A stretch of 11,215 bases of DNA from an uncultured Clostridia bacterium. Its GTDB lineage: Bacteria; Bacillota; Clostridia; Oscillospirales; Oscillospiraceae. The DNA is taken from contig CALBGG010000013.1 of assembly GCA_937893605.1 (NCBI GenBank), positions 1 to 11,215 on the forward strand. The letters run 5' to 3'. Numbering within the stretch: position 1 is the first letter of the stretch; each line of letters begins with the position of its first letter. Positions 11,214 through 11,215 of this stretch are shown here, piece by piece. The position numbers were made by a program, and so were the translations under genes. The notes under the pieces are model-generated. The model was given only the letters and a program-made list of their open reading frames with translations, was not told where the DNA came from and ran no database searches.

Positions 11214-11215
11214 AT

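Noticed and set aside
1..11215. CRISPR array, insertion sequence, integrase or prophage genes
   Set aside because: No regularly spaced repeats of CRISPR form, and no transposase or integrase motif in any frame.

Overview
The window looks like chromosomal DNA from a GC-rich, low-AT-intergenic Clostridia-type Firmicute, probably of the gut Oscillospiraceae/Ruminococcaceae kind. The reasons are strong AGGAGG-type ribosome binding sites, sigma-A promoters with 17-bp spacers, an L10-leader attenuator before rplJ-rplL, and a short hairpin repeat of a type I recall from such genomes. The taxonomic call is an inference from style, not from a marker gene.

Layout. Positions 1-2272 (minus strand) hold a TAXI-type TRAP transporter: a lipoprotein solute-binding subunit and, 309 bp downstream, the start of the fused membrane subunit, which runs off the left edge. 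A clear promoter (2345-2373) drives it. Divergently, 2617-6169 (plus) is a compact aspartate-pathway operon, hom-lysC-asd, whose products convert aspartate to homoserine and also supply aspartate semialdehyde to lysine synthesis. Positions 6170-6550 are repeat- and palindrome-rich. The last palindrome abuts the -35 box of the rplJ-rplL promoter. An L10 leader with attenuator precedes ribosomal proteins L10 and L7/L12 (6696-7634). Three stacked hairpins (7659-7757) close that operon and face two tandem, unannotated-looking 41-42 aa amphipathic peptides on the minus strand (7787-8074). A tRNA-Pro(TGG) with its own promoter and terminator follows, then an ArsB/NhaD/SLC13-type permease (8473-9576, plus). 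A small heat shock protein (9636-10064, minus) converges on it.

The right end (10086-11215) is accessory-like. It has a doubtful 34-aa ORF, a 22-bp inverted repeat enclosing a TATAAT, an unrecognised 69-aa gene, and a DUF2442 gene followed by a truncated XRE helix-turn-helix gene. That truncated gene meets, tail to tail, the truncated N-terminal half of another helix-turn-helix gene.

The best candidates for something undescribed are the tandem small peptides with their structured leader and palindrome (7787-8243), and the rearranged double helix-turn-helix locus beside DUF2442 (10731-11213). No complete new multi-gene defence or mobile system is visible, and there is no CRISPR array, transposase or integrase in the window.
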